From assembly GCA_009700365.1 (NCBI GenBank), contig WLME01000055.1, forward strand, positions 1 to 7,423: a stretch of 7,423 nucleotides of DNA, written 5' to 3'. This document shows, piece after piece, positions 7,055-7,423 of the stretch. Below the pieces are notes generated by a model that did no database searches, had not been told where the DNA came from, and was given only the letters and a program-made list of their open reading frames with translations. Source of the stretch: Actinomycetota bacterium (GTDB lineage Bacteria; Actinomycetota; Actinomycetes; Nanopelagicales; Nanopelagicaceae). The stretch's first letter is position 1, and each line of letters opens with the position of its first letter. The position numbers were made by a program, and so were the translations under genes.

Positions 7055-7423
7055 ATGGCGCTGCCTCATGATCCTCTCTGGCCAAGAGCCTCTTCACTCT
7101 TTTCACGAGAGACCAGTACTTCATCAGATGTGACAGTTGTGGGTGTACCTGCTTCACGTACGAGTTTGAGCCCTACTTCGGCTCATGAAACTCCTGATGC
7201 AATTCGAAATGCACTTCTAAGATATTCCACTGCACACTCGGACCCACGTGTTTCATTTGAAAAGTTATCTCTGCGCGATTCAGGCAATACTGCTTCGCCA
7301 GATAGCGATGAAAATTCTGTCATTGCGGAGTTAAGAAAGCTAAAGATAGAGACTGCCTTTTTGCTTGCATTAGGTGGTGATAATTCAATTACTTATGCAG
7401 GATTTCAAGGTTCAGATGCGACA
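7055..7423 (+). CDS. hutG: HutG-like formimidoylglutamase, arginase/ureohydrolase family (3' end outside window)
   Basis: An open frame from ATG 7055 runs without a stop to the window end: 123 residues starting MALPHDPLWPRASSLFSRE. The segment VTVVGVPASRTSLSPTSAHETPDAIRNALLRYS (positions 27-58) is the typical first strand and N-terminal helix region of arginase-family enzymes (the VGVP start and TP..IR..L pattern). FLLALGGDNSITYAG (102-116) matches the first metal-binding motif, normally GGDH; here Asn110 replaces the His. Placed divergently from hutUIH, it most likely hydrolyses N-formimidoyl-L-glutamate to glutamate and formamide and so finishes the pathway. The start is supported by a TANNNT box 6 nt upstream and by lack of a Shine-Dalgarno, like hutU. 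The second metal-binding motif and the catalytic C-terminal half are beyond the window, so a related ureohydrolase role (agmatinase or guanidino-acid hydrolase) is not excluded. Confidence 0.8.
   Translation, partial: MALPHDPLWPRASSLFSRETSTSSDVTVVGVPASRTSLSPTSAHETPDAIRNALLRYSTAHSDPRVSFEKLSLRDSGNTASPDSDENSVIAELRKLKIETAFLLALGGDNSITYAGFQGSDAT

Noticed and set aside
6816..7133. Plus-strand open frame running from inside hutU across the divergent gap to 7133
   Set aside because: It overlaps hutU antisense and ends in the wrong frame inside the hutG-like gene; the true frame there starts at 7055 and matches the arginase family.

Overview
The window holds eight genes in 7.4 kb with almost no spare DNA. 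It suggests a streamlined actinobacterium of intermediate base composition. The evidence is very tight packing with overlapping gene ends, an actinobacterial-looking Cys-Ser-Gly histidine ammonia-lyase, and promoter-like TANNNT boxes placed 6-7 nt before several start codons, as in leaderless transcription. A freshwater Nanopelagicales (acI)-type genome would fit, but that is inference; nothing here fixes the genus.

Left part (1-1222, + strand): the C-terminal tail of a receiver-like (response-regulator fold) protein, followed after 19 bp by a complete trpD (anthranilate phosphoribosyltransferase) with no other trp gene in view. trpD converges on a minus-strand DEDDh 3'-5' exonuclease, and the two coding ends overlap by 26 bp.

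Middle (1197-2680): the exonuclease is transcribed divergently from a plus-strand alpha/beta hydrolase (carboxylesterase or monoacylglycerol-lipase type). The 53 bp between their preferred starts appears to carry both promoters. The hydrolase gene ends inside the 3' end of hutH, a 20 bp convergent overlap.

Right part (2661-7423): a histidine-utilisation cluster. On the minus strand the order of transcription is hutU (urocanate hydratase), hutI (imidazolonepropionase), hutH (histidine ammonia-lyase). hutU/hutI share a 4-bp GTGA stop-start overlap and hutI/hutH overlap by 13 bp, so one mRNA with translational coupling is likely. Divergently, 49 bp away, starts a hutG-like arginase-family gene cut by the window end. 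Together these would convert histidine to urocanate, imidazolone propionate and formimidoylglutamate (HutH, HutU, HutI), and then hydrolyse the last compound to glutamate (HutG-like). No hut regulator or histidine transporter is visible.

I found no mobile element, CRISPR array, RNA gene, convincing terminator, or sign of an undescribed system. The points most worth checking are the repeated leaderless-type start architecture, the Asn in the usual metal-ligand His position of the HutG-like protein, and the atypical receiver tail at the left edge. No gene-free stretch exceeds 60 bp.
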